From contig JACMMK010000238.1 in the NCBI GenBank assembly GCA_014379045.1, forward strand, positions 1 through 8,650: a stretch of DNA of 8,650 nt, given 5' to 3'. Both the position numbers and the translations under genes were made by a program. Below, one piece after another: positions 1 to 6,700 of the stretch (position 1 is the first letter of the stretch; each line of letters starts with the position of its first letter). Below the pieces are notes generated by a model that worked only from the letters and a program-made list of their open reading frames with translations, was not told where the DNA came from and did no database searches. The stretch comes from Burkholderiales bacterium. Lineage in GTDB: Bacteria; Pseudomonadota; Gammaproteobacteria; Burkholderiales; CAIKXV01.

Positions 1-58
1 CGCCGATCCCGTCACCTTTCAGGTGCCGGGTCCCTCGCCGCGGACCTCGCGTGCTCAT
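1..58 (-). repeat. Direct repeat copy 1 (truncated by window edge)
   Basis: This copy matches 123-180 at 52 of 58 positions by manual alignment, with no gaps and a 122-nt period. It contains a degraded version of the palindrome seen in the other copy (CACCT at 13-17 facing AGGTG at 21-25). On the minus strand it begins exactly at an ATG (58-56) overlapping a stop codon (57-55). The repeat may extend beyond position 1, so its full length and copy number cannot be seen here. Confidence 0.85.
1..58 (-). CDS. Possible start of a second repeat-encoded peptide (partial, doubtful)
   Basis: ATG at 58-56 opens a minus-strand frame beginning MSTRGPRRGTRHLKGDGI, near-identical to the start of the preceding small frame. 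It runs off the left edge of the window without a stop. A GGAG sequence at 69-66 sits 7 nt before this ATG, which is good Shine-Dalgarno spacing and better than that of the first copy. It overlaps the previous frame as ATGA, so translation of the two could be coupled. No family is recognised; it could equally be a non-coding repeat. Confidence 0.25.
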   Translation of the reverse strand, partial: MSTRGPRRGTRHLKGDGIG

Positions 59-180
59 CGTCTTTCTCCACGGTTCCTGCTCGAAGGAAGTCTCTGGACG
101 ATGAGAGAGCCCGACTCGGCTACGTCGATCCCGTCACCTGTCAGGTGACGTTTCCCTCGCCGCGGGCCTCGCGTGCTCAT
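55..180 (-). CDS. Possible 41-residue peptide inside the repeat (doubtful)
   Basis: A minus-strand frame starts at ATG 180-178, overlapping the moaE stop as ATGA, and ends at TGA 57-55, which again overlaps the ATG of the next repeat copy. The predicted peptide is 41 residues, very basic (many Arg/Lys), and begins MSTRGPRRGKRHLTGDGI. A GAAGG sequence lies upstream (188-184), but only 3 nt from the ATG, closer than usual. I recognise no family. The differences between the two copies show no bias towards silent changes (two silent substitutions and three amino-acid replacements), so there is no sign of protein-level selection. It may simply be an open frame through a non-coding repeat. Confidence 0.25.
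   Translation of the reverse strand: MSTRGPRRGKRHLTGDGIDVAESGSLIVQRLPSSRNRGERR
123..180 (-). repeat. Direct repeat copy 2, overlapping the moaE stop codon
   Basis: This is the second copy of the 58-bp repeat. It holds a perfect palindrome at 132-150, CGTCACCTG-T-CAGGTGACG, which as RNA could form a 7-bp stem with a 5-nt loop. The right edge of the similarity coincides with the end of moaE: the minus-strand ATGA at 180-177 supplies the moaE stop codon (TGA, 179-177). The 64 bp between the copies (59-122) shows no other feature except the body of the small reading frame described separately. Confidence 0.85.
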
Positions 181-641
181 GCACCTTCGCCGGCATGCCA
201 GCGCTCGGCGGCGGTATCGTCGGCCGTGCGCGCGTCGACCCAGCGCTCGCCGACCGGTGTGCGCTCTTTCTTCCAGAACGGTGCCCGCGTCTTCAGGTAG
301 TCCATCACGAAGCCGCAGGCCGCAAGTGCCGCTTCGCGATGCGCGCTCAACGTCACCACGAGGACGATCTGATCGGCAGGCAGCATGCGTCCGACGCGAT
401 GCACGATCAGTGCGTCGATCAGGCTCCAGCGCGAGCGCGCTTCATCGAGGATCTGATCGAGTGCTTTCTCGGTCATTCCCGGATAGTGTTCGAGGGTCAG
501 CTCGCTGACGCCGCTGCCGTCGTTGAAATCGCGCATCACGCCGATGAAGCTCGCGACCGCGCCGACGTTCGTGCGTTTGGAGCGTAACGCAGCGATCTCG
601 GCGGTGATGTCGAAATCGTCGGCCTGTACCCGCACCGGCAT
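177..641 (-). CDS. moaE: Molybdopterin synthase catalytic (large) subunit MoaE
   Basis: MoaE is the large subunit of molybdopterin (MPT) synthase. It binds two MoaD subunits and uses their C-terminal thiocarboxylates to convert cyclic pyranopterin monophosphate (cPMP) into the dithiolene MPT in the cytoplasm. The 154-residue length is close to the usual ~150. Visible family motifs are GVMRDFNDG (34-42) with the conserved Arg37, LTLEHYPGM (48-56), HRVGRMLPADQ (81-91) and YLKTRAPFWKKE (115-126). The last carries the conserved active-site lysines Lys117 and Lys124. ATG at 641 is preceded by a GGGGGC stretch at the end of moaD as a possible ribosome site, and only 3 nt separate it from the moaD stop, so the two subunits are surely co-expressed. 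The stop codon lies inside the downstream repeat. Confidence 0.97.
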   Translation of the reverse strand: MPVRVQADDFDITAEIAALRSKRTNVGAVASFIGVMRDFNDGSGVSELTLEHYPGMTEKALDQILDEARSRWSLIDALIVHRVGRMLPADQIVLVVTLSAHREAALAACGFVMDYLKTRAPFWKKERTPVGERWVDARTADDTAAERWHAGEGA

Positions 642-644
642 CGT

Positions 645-905
645 TCAGCCCCCGGTGACGGGTGGGAACAAGGCCACCTCGTCGCCGTCTGCGAGGGGAC
701 GATCGGCTTCGGCGAGGTCGTGGTTGACCGCGATGCGGATCACCCGCGTCGGGTCGAGTTCGCGCGCCCACGTTTCACCGCGCCCTGCCAGGAACCGGCG
801 CAGATCGCCGGTGGTCGCGACCGCGCCGGGTAGCGCAAGCCGCTCGCGCTCGATGCCGAACGCTTCTCGGAGCCGGGCGAAGTACAGCAGATCGACGGTT
901 GCCAT
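645..905 (-). CDS. moaD: Molybdopterin synthase sulfur-carrier (small) subunit MoaD
   Basis: MoaD is the ubiquitin-like sulfur carrier of MPT synthase. Its C-terminal glycine is adenylated (by MoeB-type enzymes) and thiocarboxylated, then donates sulfur in the MoaE active site. The 86-residue protein has the expected small beta-grasp size. It begins with the typical VDLLYFARLRE strand/helix, has DGDEVALFPPVTGG at the end, and finishes in the obligatory Gly-Gly (85-86). ATG at 905 has GCGGG just upstream. It is followed after 3 nt by moaE. The ~100 nt before it (906-1006, back to mobB) hold no convincing gene; a TATCAT hexamer at 917-912 is too close to the ATG to be an obvious promoter. Confidence 0.96.
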   Translation of the reverse strand: MATVDLLYFARLREAFGIERERLALPGAVATTGDLRRFLAGRGETWARELDPTRVIRIAVNHDLAEADRPLADGDEVALFPPVTGG

Positions 906-1006
906 CCCGCAATGATAACTCGCGCGTCGTGCCCGTTACCCGCGGGCGTGCGGTGCAGGACGCTCGGAACCCGCGACGGCCGCGCCAGGAACATGCTGCC
1001 CGTGTG

Positions 1007-1528
1007 CTAGGCGATCCCCGATTCATAGCGGTCCACGATGAACGCGGCGATCGCGGTTACGTCGTCCAAAGCAAAACACGGCACGCCGACCGGTGGAGCC
1101 GGCAGATCGGTCGCGATCGCGATGACGTGCGGGTCGTCGGGCGCAAGCAGCGGCGCGCCGACGGCCGTCCGATGCACCTCCAGCTTCGGGATCGACGCGT
1201 GTTTCCAGCCCTCGACCAGCACCAGGTCGCAGGGTCCGAGGCGCGCCAGGTGCTGATCGAGCGTCGGCTCGTCGTCACCGCGCAGTTCGTGCATCAGCGC
1301 CCAGCGCACTGCCGAGCCGACCAGCACTTCGGTACAGCCGGCCGCGCGGTGCCGATACGAATCCTTGCCGGGCCGATCGACATCGAATGCGTGATGCGCA
1401 TGCTTGATCAACGACACCCGCCACCCGCGCGCAACGAGCTGGGGCACCAGCCGCTCGATCAATGTCGTCTTGCCGCTGCCGGAGAAGCCGGCAAACCCCA
1501 GAACGTTCATCGGCCCGAGTGTACGCAT
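1007..1528 (-). CDS. mobB: Molybdopterin-guanine dinucleotide biosynthesis protein MobB
   Basis: MobB is a cytoplasmic GTP-binding P-loop protein that assists MobA in attaching GMP to the metal-bearing pterin to form bis-MGD. The protein is 173 residues from this start. The P-loop GFSGSGKT is at 14-21, followed by family signatures SLIKHAHHAFDVDRPGKDS and RWALM, then LVLVEGWKH and VIAIATD. The ATG at 1528 overlaps the tupC stop as TGATG and has a weak AGAGA upstream, suggesting translational coupling. The internal ATG at 1510 (167 residues, starting MNVLGFAG) is an equally plausible start. MobB is non-essential in some bacteria, and mobA is not present in the window. Confidence 0.93.
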   Translation of the reverse strand: MRTLGPMNVLGFAGFSGSGKTTLIERLVPQLVARGWRVSLIKHAHHAFDVDRPGKDSYRHRAAGCTEVLVGSAVRWALMHELRGDDEPTLDQHLARLGPCDLVLVEGWKHASIPKLEVHRTAVGAPLLAPDDPHVIAIATDLPAPPVGVPCFALDDVTAIAAFIVDRYESGIA

Positions 1529-2211
1529 CAATTCTCTGCATGCGCGTCGGGCGCCTGCACCCGCCCGTGGGCCAGATTCAGCCGGCGCGCGCCGGCGAGT
1601 TCGATCAGTTCGCGATCGTGCGCGACGATCAGCACCGCCGTATGCCCCGCGCACAGCTCGCTGATCAGCGCAACCACCTGGGCGCGCGAGGCGCGATCGA
1701 GATTCGACGTGGGCTCGTCAAACAGCACCACCCGCGGCGCCAGTACCCAGGCGCGCGCGGTCGCGATCCGCTGCTTCTCTCCGGCCGACAGCTGCTGCGG
1801 CGGCGTGTCGACGACCGGCTGCAGACGCGCCCATTCGATCGCGGCATTGGTGCGCCGGCGACGTTCGTCCGGGTCGATCCGATGCGCGCGCAGACCATAA
1901 TCGAGGTTGGCGCGGACCGACGTCGAGAACAGATAAGGATGGGTCGGCACGTACTGCAACGCGCGCCGCACCGCGCGCGGGAAGCTGCCCGCTTCGATCG
2001 GCGCGCCGTCGAACCACAACCGGCCGGCGTCGGGACGCTCGAGGCCGGCCAACACGCGCAGCAACGTCGTCTTGCCCGAGCCGTTCTCCCCGCTCAACAC
2101 CAGCGCTTCACCAGGCGCGATCTCGATCGAGCACGCATCGAGCACCGCACGCCCGGCATACGCAAGCGCGACGTCGTGCGCAGCAAGCAAGGGCGTCACC
2201 CTCGGTACCAT
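1528..2211 (-). CDS. tupC: Tungstate/molybdate ABC transporter ATPase, TupC-like
   Basis: This is the cytoplasmic ATP-binding subunit that powers import of the oxyanion through TupB. The 227-residue protein is a compact single nucleotide-binding domain with all expected motifs: Walker A GENGSGKT (41-48), Q-loop Gln87, signature LSAGE (141-145), Walker B VVLFDE (161-166), D-loop SNLD, and switch His198 in IVAHD. It lacks the C-terminal MOP (TOBE) domain typical of ModC, which fits the TupC type. ATG at 2211 overlaps the end of tupB by 16 nt. A GTG at 2199 overlapping the tupB stop as GTGA is an alternative start. The stop overlaps mobB. Assignment to Tup rather than a generic importer rests on the neighbouring permease and binding protein. 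Confidence 0.9.
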   Translation of the reverse strand: MVPRVTPLLAAHDVALAYAGRAVLDACSIEIAPGEALVLSGENGSGKTTLLRVLAGLERPDAGRLWFDGAPIEAGSFPRAVRRALQYVPTHPYLFSTSVRANLDYGLRAHRIDPDERRRRTNAAIEWARLQPVVDTPPQQLSAGEKQRIATARAWVLAPRVVLFDEPTSNLDRASRAQVVALISELCAGHTAVLIVAHDRELIELAGARRLNLAHGRVQAPDAHAEN

Positions 2212-2921
2212 GCCGCGTCGATGCTCGGGGTGCCGCGCCCGCCGCCCTGCGTCAGCGCGAGCACGACGTTGACCGCGAGCGCGAGCACCATCAGCACGAT
2301 GCCCAGCGCGATGCCTTCGGTGAACGCGCCCTTGCTCGTCTCGAGCGCGATCGCCGTCGGGATGTTGCGCGTGAGCCCGGCGATGTTGCCCCCGACCATC
2401 AAGGCACACCCGACCTCGGACACGACCCGTCCGAACCCGCTCGTCACCGCCGCGATCAGCGCGAACCGGACCTCGCGCAGTACGCTCAGCGCGGCGCGCA
2501 ACTCGGTGGCGCCGAGCAGCCGCGCGGTTTCGTGCAGTCGCGGGTCGGCTGCCTGAACCGCGGCAAGGGTGAACGCGCTGATGATCGGGAACGCGATGAT
2601 CACCTGGCCGACGATCATCGCCTCCTGCGTGAACAGCAACTGCCAGGCGCCGAGCGGACCCCGGCGCGACAGCAGCAGATAGAGCAGCAGGCCGATCACC
2701 ACCGTCGGGAACGCGAGCAGACTCTGCAATAGCACGATCAGCAGCCTGCGCCCCGGGAAGCGGTACATCGCGAGCGCGAATCCGGTGACGACGGCGAGCG
2801 GTGTGACGAGCGCGAGCGCGATCAGCGACACGCGCATCGACACGGCGACGATCTGCCACAACGCCGGGTCCAGGCTCGCCAGACGATACAGCGCGTCACG
2901 CGTGGGTTCGAGCAGATCCAT
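2196..2921 (-). CDS. tupB: Tungstate/molybdate ABC transporter permease, TupB-like
   Basis: This is the inner-membrane channel subunit of the importer. The 241-residue protein carries several hydrophobic segments, for example IVAVSMRVSLIALALVTPLA, LIVLLQSLLAFPTVVIGLLL, VGQVIIAFPIISAFTLAAV and GIALGIVLMVLALAVNVVLA. The cytoplasmic EAA-type loop that docks to the ATPase is seen as ETARLLGATELRAALSVL. The phrases FPTVVIGLLLYLLLSRRGPLG and MVGGNIAGLTRNIPTAIALE are characteristic of Tup-type permeases. ATG at 2921 lacks a clear Shine-Dalgarno sequence. A GTG at 2957 would add 12 residues. It lies about 90 nt after tupA and overlaps tupC. Confidence 0.92.
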   Translation of the reverse strand: MDLLEPTRDALYRLASLDPALWQIVAVSMRVSLIALALVTPLAVVTGFALAMYRFPGRRLLIVLLQSLLAFPTVVIGLLLYLLLSRRGPLGAWQLLFTQEAMIVGQVIIAFPIISAFTLAAVQAADPRLHETARLLGATELRAALSVLREVRFALIAAVTSGFGRVVSEVGCALMVGGNIAGLTRNIPTAIALETSKGAFTEGIALGIVLMVLALAVNVVLALTQGGGRGTPSIDAAWYRG

Positions 2922-3014
2922 GGACCAGGCAAAGCACGCTGCTGCGCGACCGCGCACAGGCCGAACGTCGCATCCCTCGTGGCATGCGCGCCGATCGCGG
3001 AGCCACGGCCGGGT

Positions 3015-3929
3015 TCAACGTGGGCCGGTCGCGCTCGGAAAAAACAGGCTCTGGCCATCGATCTGGAAGCTCGCGATCCGGCGCTGACCCTCCGGCGAGG
3101 TCATCCAGTCCATCAACGCGCGCGCGCCCTGCGCATTCACGTGCGGGTGGCGCACCGGATTGACCGCGATGATGCCGTACGGATTGCTCAAGCTCCGATC
3201 GCCTTCGACCAGCACTACGAGGTCGAGTTTCGAGCGCATCGATGAGAACGTGCCGCGGTCGGTCAACGTGTATCCGCGCAGTTCGTCGGCCATCGTCAAC
3301 ACCTCACCCATGCCGCGGCCCGCGGCGAGGTAACCCGGCCATTTCGACAGCCCACCCGCGACGCGCCACAGCGCGAGTTCCATCTGATGCGTGCCCGAAT
3401 CGTCGCCGCGGGAGACGAATCGCTGCTGCATTGCGACGATCGACTTCAATGACGCGGCCGCCGACCCTGCCGTCCTGATCCCGGCCGGATCGGTCTTCGG
3501 TCCGACGATCACGAAATCATTGAACATGACATCGCGCCGATCGATGCCGAAGCCGGAGGCGACGAACTGCTCTTCCGCGGCGCGCGCGTGCACCAGCACG
3601 AGATCGGCGTCGCCATTGGCGCCGATCTTGAGGGCCGCTCCGGTGCCGACCGAGACCACGCGCACCGTGTAGCCGTACTTCTGCTCGAACGCGGGCAGCA
3701 ACCAGCCGAGCAGGCCGGAGTTCTCGGTGCTGGTGGTGGTCGCCATCCGGATCGTGCGTTCGGTAGCGGTGCGCTCGGTCCCGGGCTTCAGCGCCTGCGC
3801 GAAACAGGCGCTCGCGACGAACGCCAGCACGACCGCCATCCCGCCCATGACCCGTGTGAAGCCCCTGCCGGACACGGCGCCGCGCGCCGCGGACGCCGCC
3901 GACGAAGCGTTGCTTACGATCATCCGCAT
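3015..3929 (-). CDS. tupA: Tungstate/molybdate-binding periplasmic protein TupA
   Basis: TupA captures tungstate (and often molybdate) in the periplasm and hands it to TupB. The precursor is 304 residues. After a basic, unusually long N-region comes a hydrophobic stretch around MAVVLAFVASACFA (31-44) with a likely Sec cleavage after CFA. The mature part opens with the TTTS motif (64-67), the known TupA ligand signature, followed by ENSGLL. The second family motif, RGDDSGTH (174-181), is also present. The start is uncertain: ATGs at 3929 and 3923 both have purine-rich sequence upstream, and the ATG at 3845 would give a signal peptide of ordinary length. It is the first gene of the minus-strand operon. 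Metal preference between W and Mo cannot be read from the sequence. Confidence 0.93.
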   Translation of the reverse strand: MRMIVSNASSAASAARGAVSGRGFTRVMGGMAVVLAFVASACFAQALKPGTERTATERTIRMATTTSTENSGLLGWLLPAFEQKYGYTVRVVSVGTGAALKIGANGDADLVLVHARAAEEQFVASGFGIDRRDVMFNDFVIVGPKTDPAGIRTAGSAAASLKSIVAMQQRFVSRGDDSGTHQMELALWRVAGGLSKWPGYLAAGRGMGEVLTMADELRGYTLTDRGTFSSMRSKLDLVVLVEGDRSLSNPYGIIAVNPVRHPHVNAQGARALMDWMTSPEGQRRIASFQIDGQSLFFPSATGPR

Positions 3930-4039
3930 TCTCGATCTTTCCCTGCGTCGGTGTTCGCGCCTGCATCCAACAATCATTCGGCAATAGCCAATGCACCACG
4001 CAGCCGGCAAACTTAACCACTCGACGCTGGACACTCAAT
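3930..4039. promoter_or_regulatory. Divergent promoter/operator region between tupA and the regulator gene
   Basis: These 110 bp separate two divergent genes and are visibly more AT-rich than the coding DNA, as expected for promoters. CAAT occurs at 3971, 3982 and 3989, the first two one helical turn apart, and GGTTAAGTTT lies on the minus strand around 4010-4019. I see no clean ModE-type palindrome and no confident -35/-10 pair, so the operator is not pinpointed. The layout (regulator divergent from transporter) suggests that the regulator binds here. Confidence 0.5.
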
Positions 4040-4585
4040 ATGAAATCGAAAGCCTATTCGACGCGACCGCGTCTTCAGCTCGCGGTCTCGCTGGATACCG
4101 GAAATGCGGCCGTCGTTCCTGCGACGGCGTTCGAACTGCTGCGCCGGCTGGCGAAGGTCGACTCGTTGCGCGAGGCGGCTAACGGACTCGGCCTCTCCTA
4201 CCGCCACGCGTGGGGGCTGCTCCGATCGAGCGAAGAGGCGCTCGGCGCGCCGCTGGTCGAGACCCGACGCGGCTACGGGAGCCGACTGACCGACTACGGT
4301 GCGCTACTGGCGGCCGCGTTGGAAGAGATCGAGGCCCAGCTGGCGCCGGAACTCGACGCCGCGGCGCAGGCGCTGGCGGTCGCGTTGTCGATGAAGTCGT
4401 CCCCGGCTTCGAGAAAGGTACTGCCCGAAGGCCGCATCGCGTCCGATGCCGAGACACCACAAGGCACGGCCCTGGTGCGCGCGTGGACACGCAACATGAA
4501 GACCAAGCGCTCGGAGCGGGACGCCGGGCGCGTTGCCTCAACGAGCAACGGGACGCGCAAGCGTCCCGTTGGATCCCAGCCCTAG
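4040..4585 (+). CDS. ModE/LysR-type winged-helix regulator, DNA-binding domain only
   Basis: This is a probable transcription factor controlling the divergent tup operon. Residues ~12-115 match the N-terminal winged-helix domain of ModE/TunR-type oxyanion regulators: a helix-turn-helix within DSLREAANGLGLSYRHAWGL (41-60), then the wing region PLVETRRGYGSRLTDYG and a dimerisation-like helix ALEEIEAQLAPELDAAAQAL. No MOP (molybdate-binding) domains and no periplasmic-binding-protein-like domain follow, so ligand sensing is unexplained. The tail from about residue 117 is low in recognisable structure, rich in Ser/Arg/Lys, uses rarer codons (AGA, ACA, CCA, CAA, TCA, GGA) and passes through a perfect hairpin. 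It may therefore be read-through into former non-coding DNA. ATG at 4040 has only a weak ribosome site. The HTH assignment is solid; the target and ligand are inferred. Confidence 0.82.
   Translation: MKSKAYSTRPRLQLAVSLDTGNAAVVPATAFELLRRLAKVDSLREAANGLGLSYRHAWGLLRSSEEALGAPLVETRRGYGSRLTDYGALLAAALEEIEAQLAPELDAAAQALAVALSMKSSPASRKVLPEGRIASDAETPQGTALVRAWTRNMKTKRSERDAGRVASTSNGTRKRPVGSQP
4546..4571. terminator. Strong stem-loop between convergent genes (possible bidirectional terminator)
   Basis: A perfect 11-bp inverted repeat (arms CAACGGGACGC and its complement) closes a GCAA loop, a stable GNRA-type tetraloop. It lies inside the last codons of the regulator frame and ~50 nt past the stop of the convergent surface-protein gene. 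There is no T-run on either side, so it is not a canonical intrinsic terminator. It could block transcription or protect 3' ends in either direction. Confidence 0.55.
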
Positions 4586-4599
4586 GCCGAAACGAACGC

Positions 4600-4614
4600 G
4601 CGCCCGTCAGGCGC
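4600..4614 (-). terminator. Small hairpin just after the PEP-CTERM gene
   Basis: On the minus strand, GCGCC and GGCGC arms flank a 5-nt loop beginning 9 nt after the stop codon, followed by GCGTTCGTTTCGG, which is only mildly T-rich. It may act with the larger hairpin at 4546-4571. The short stem makes this a weak call. Confidence 0.25.
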
Positions 4615-4623
4615 AAGTGCAAG

Positions 4624-5406
4624 TCAGCGACGCACTTTACGCGCAGCCCCGCCGATCAGAAACAGCCCGCCCAACATCAGCGCGAACCCAGGCGGCAGCG
4701 GAATCACCCGCCCCGGCACTTCACCGGCGAGGTCGGACGCCGCGATCACGAAGTTGTCCATCGCCGCGTAGCCACCGCTCAACAGGTCGATCTGCAGGAT
4801 CACGTTGCCGTTCGTGTTGCCGGTCGCATCGAGCGGCGCGATGACGTTGGTCCAGTCGAACGTGAACTTGTTCGGTGCCACCGTGCCCGACGCGTCGAAG
4901 GAGTCCAGCAGCGTGCCGCCGCCAACGCCGCTGCCGCCACCGGGGTTGTCGAACAGCGAGAAGCGGAAGGTCGGCGCGGCGCCGCCGGCAGGCACGAACG
5001 GACCGCCCTGACGGTCGAGATCGATCGACGAGATGTCGAGCTGGAAGTTAAGGAACCTGAATGCCCCGACGTTGAAGGAGAGTCCGAGCAGGTCGTTCTG
5101 GGCGCTCGACAGCAAGCCGAGCACATAACTCCCGCCGATGCCCTGCGGATCTTTGTAGCCTTGCCCGAAAGCCTGGGTGCCACCGATCAGAAGATTCTCG
5201 ACAGTAAAGTTCTGGGCGAAGGTGAAACCCGCGGGTTGGTTCGCATAGTTCTGATTCACCGTGCGGGAAATATTGAAGTCTCCGCCGTCATTGACGAATC
5301 CCACCGGCGCTTCGAAGTTCTGCTGGTACAGCAGCGTCGCGGCTTGTGCCGACGCGCACAACACTGAACTCGAAAGAAACAACGATGCTGCAATCTTTCC
5401 GAACAT
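4624..5406 (-). CDS. Secreted protein with PEP-CTERM/VPLP-type sorting signal
   Basis: The 260-residue protein has a Sec signal peptide (MFGKIAASLFLSSSVLCASAQA, likely cut after AQA). A Cys-free, Gly/Asn/Phe-rich beta-type body follows, containing NFEAPVGF near the start, a GGGSGVGGG linker and GYAAMDNFVIAASD near the end. The C-terminus has the tripartite sorting tail: IPLPPG, then a hydrophobic segment FALMLGGLFLIGGAA, then basic RKVRR. Such tails are recognised by exosortase (EpsH/XrtA class) and link surface proteins to exopolysaccharide or biofilm matrix. The start at 5406 is supported by GGAGG at 5420-5416 with 9-nt spacing. An upstream in-frame extension would run through the promoter. 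The molecular role of the body is unknown to me, and no link to cofactor synthesis is evident. Confidence 0.88.
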   Translation of the reverse strand: MFGKIAASLFLSSSVLCASAQAATLLYQQNFEAPVGFVNDGGDFNISRTVNQNYANQPAGFTFAQNFTVENLLIGGTQAFGQGYKDPQGIGGSYVLGLLSSAQNDLLGLSFNVGAFRFLNFQLDISSIDLDRQGGPFVPAGGAAPTFRFSLFDNPGGGSGVGGGTLLDSFDASGTVAPNKFTFDWTNVIAPLDATGNTNGNVILQIDLLSGGYAAMDNFVIAASDLAGEVPGRVIPLPPGFALMLGGLFLIGGAARKVRR

Positions 5407-5436
5407 GGGACCTGTCCTCCGTTGAACTGTCAGGCC

Positions 5437-5466
5437 AGTATTGCGGGCGGGCGTCCTAGGAGTCAA
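5437..5466 (-). promoter_or_regulatory. Sigma70-type promoter for the PEP-CTERM gene
   Basis: On the minus strand TTGACT (5466-5461, 5/6 to consensus) is followed after 18 bp by AATACT (5442-5437, 4/6). Transcription would start near 5430, giving a leader of about 25 nt that carries the GGAGG ribosome site. Position, spacing and leader length agree, but this is a consensus match only. Confidence 0.55.
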
Positions 5467-5620
5467 CGCGTCGAAGGGCGAGCAATGGTCCGAAAGGACT
5501 AGTCGGACTGCGTTTCCATGAAACTTTCCTGAGGCTGCAGTCTTCGGAGGATGCGCCCGTCCCCTGTCCGACTCAGGCCGGAACTGTTACGGCTCGGCGT
5601 GGTACCTGCAGCCACATGGA

Positions 5621-5626
5621 TATACT
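5621..5626 (+). promoter_or_regulatory. Possible -10 element for moaA
   Basis: TATACT (5/6 to TATAAT) lies 28 bp before the moaA start, which would give a short leader of about 20 nt. No good -35 hexamer is found at the right distance, so an activator or extended element would be needed. The short leader leaves no room for the Moco riboswitch found upstream of moaA in enterobacteria. The remaining intergenic DNA between 5467 and 5620 shows only a small GTCC-GAAA-GGAC stem near 5479-5490. Confidence 0.3.
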
Positions 5627-5654
5627 TGCGGGTTACGCCCAGCGCTCTCCCTGA

Positions 5655-6659
<1,005 letters not shown>

Positions 6660-6700
6660 TCGGACACAGGCGTCATCGCGTCGCGCCTGGTCGATGCGAG

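Noticed and set aside
1..180. CRISPR array
   Set aside because: Only two copies are visible, with 58-bp similarity and six mismatches and a single 64-bp gap; CRISPR repeats are shorter and near-identical.
912..917. TATCAT on the minus strand as a -10 element for moaD
   Set aside because: It would place the transcription start at the moaD ATG, leaving the ribosome site untranscribed, and no -35 is visible.
899..2556. Long plus-strand open frames opposite mobB and tupC (for example 899-1900 and 1462-2556)
   Set aside because: They are antisense to well-recognised genes, Arg/Ala/His-rich in composition and without known motifs; they are by-products of high GC content.
4210..5367. A 385-codon plus-strand open frame overlapping the regulator and antisense to the PEP-CTERM gene
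   Set aside because: It is out of frame with the HTH domain, has no ribosome site or motif, and its translation is a typical high-GC shadow; the minus-strand protein has a signal peptide, a promoter and a sorting tail.
5407..5654. Moco riboswitch upstream of moaA
   Set aside because: The candidate -10 leaves a leader of about 20 nt and no extended conserved pairing was seen; the known Moco element is over 100 nt.
6667..6689. Inverted repeat CAGGCG/CGCCTG after moaA as a terminator
   Set aside because: Only 6 bp with an 11-nt loop and no T-run; such pairs are common by chance in GC-rich DNA, and moaA-moeA cotranscription is more likely.
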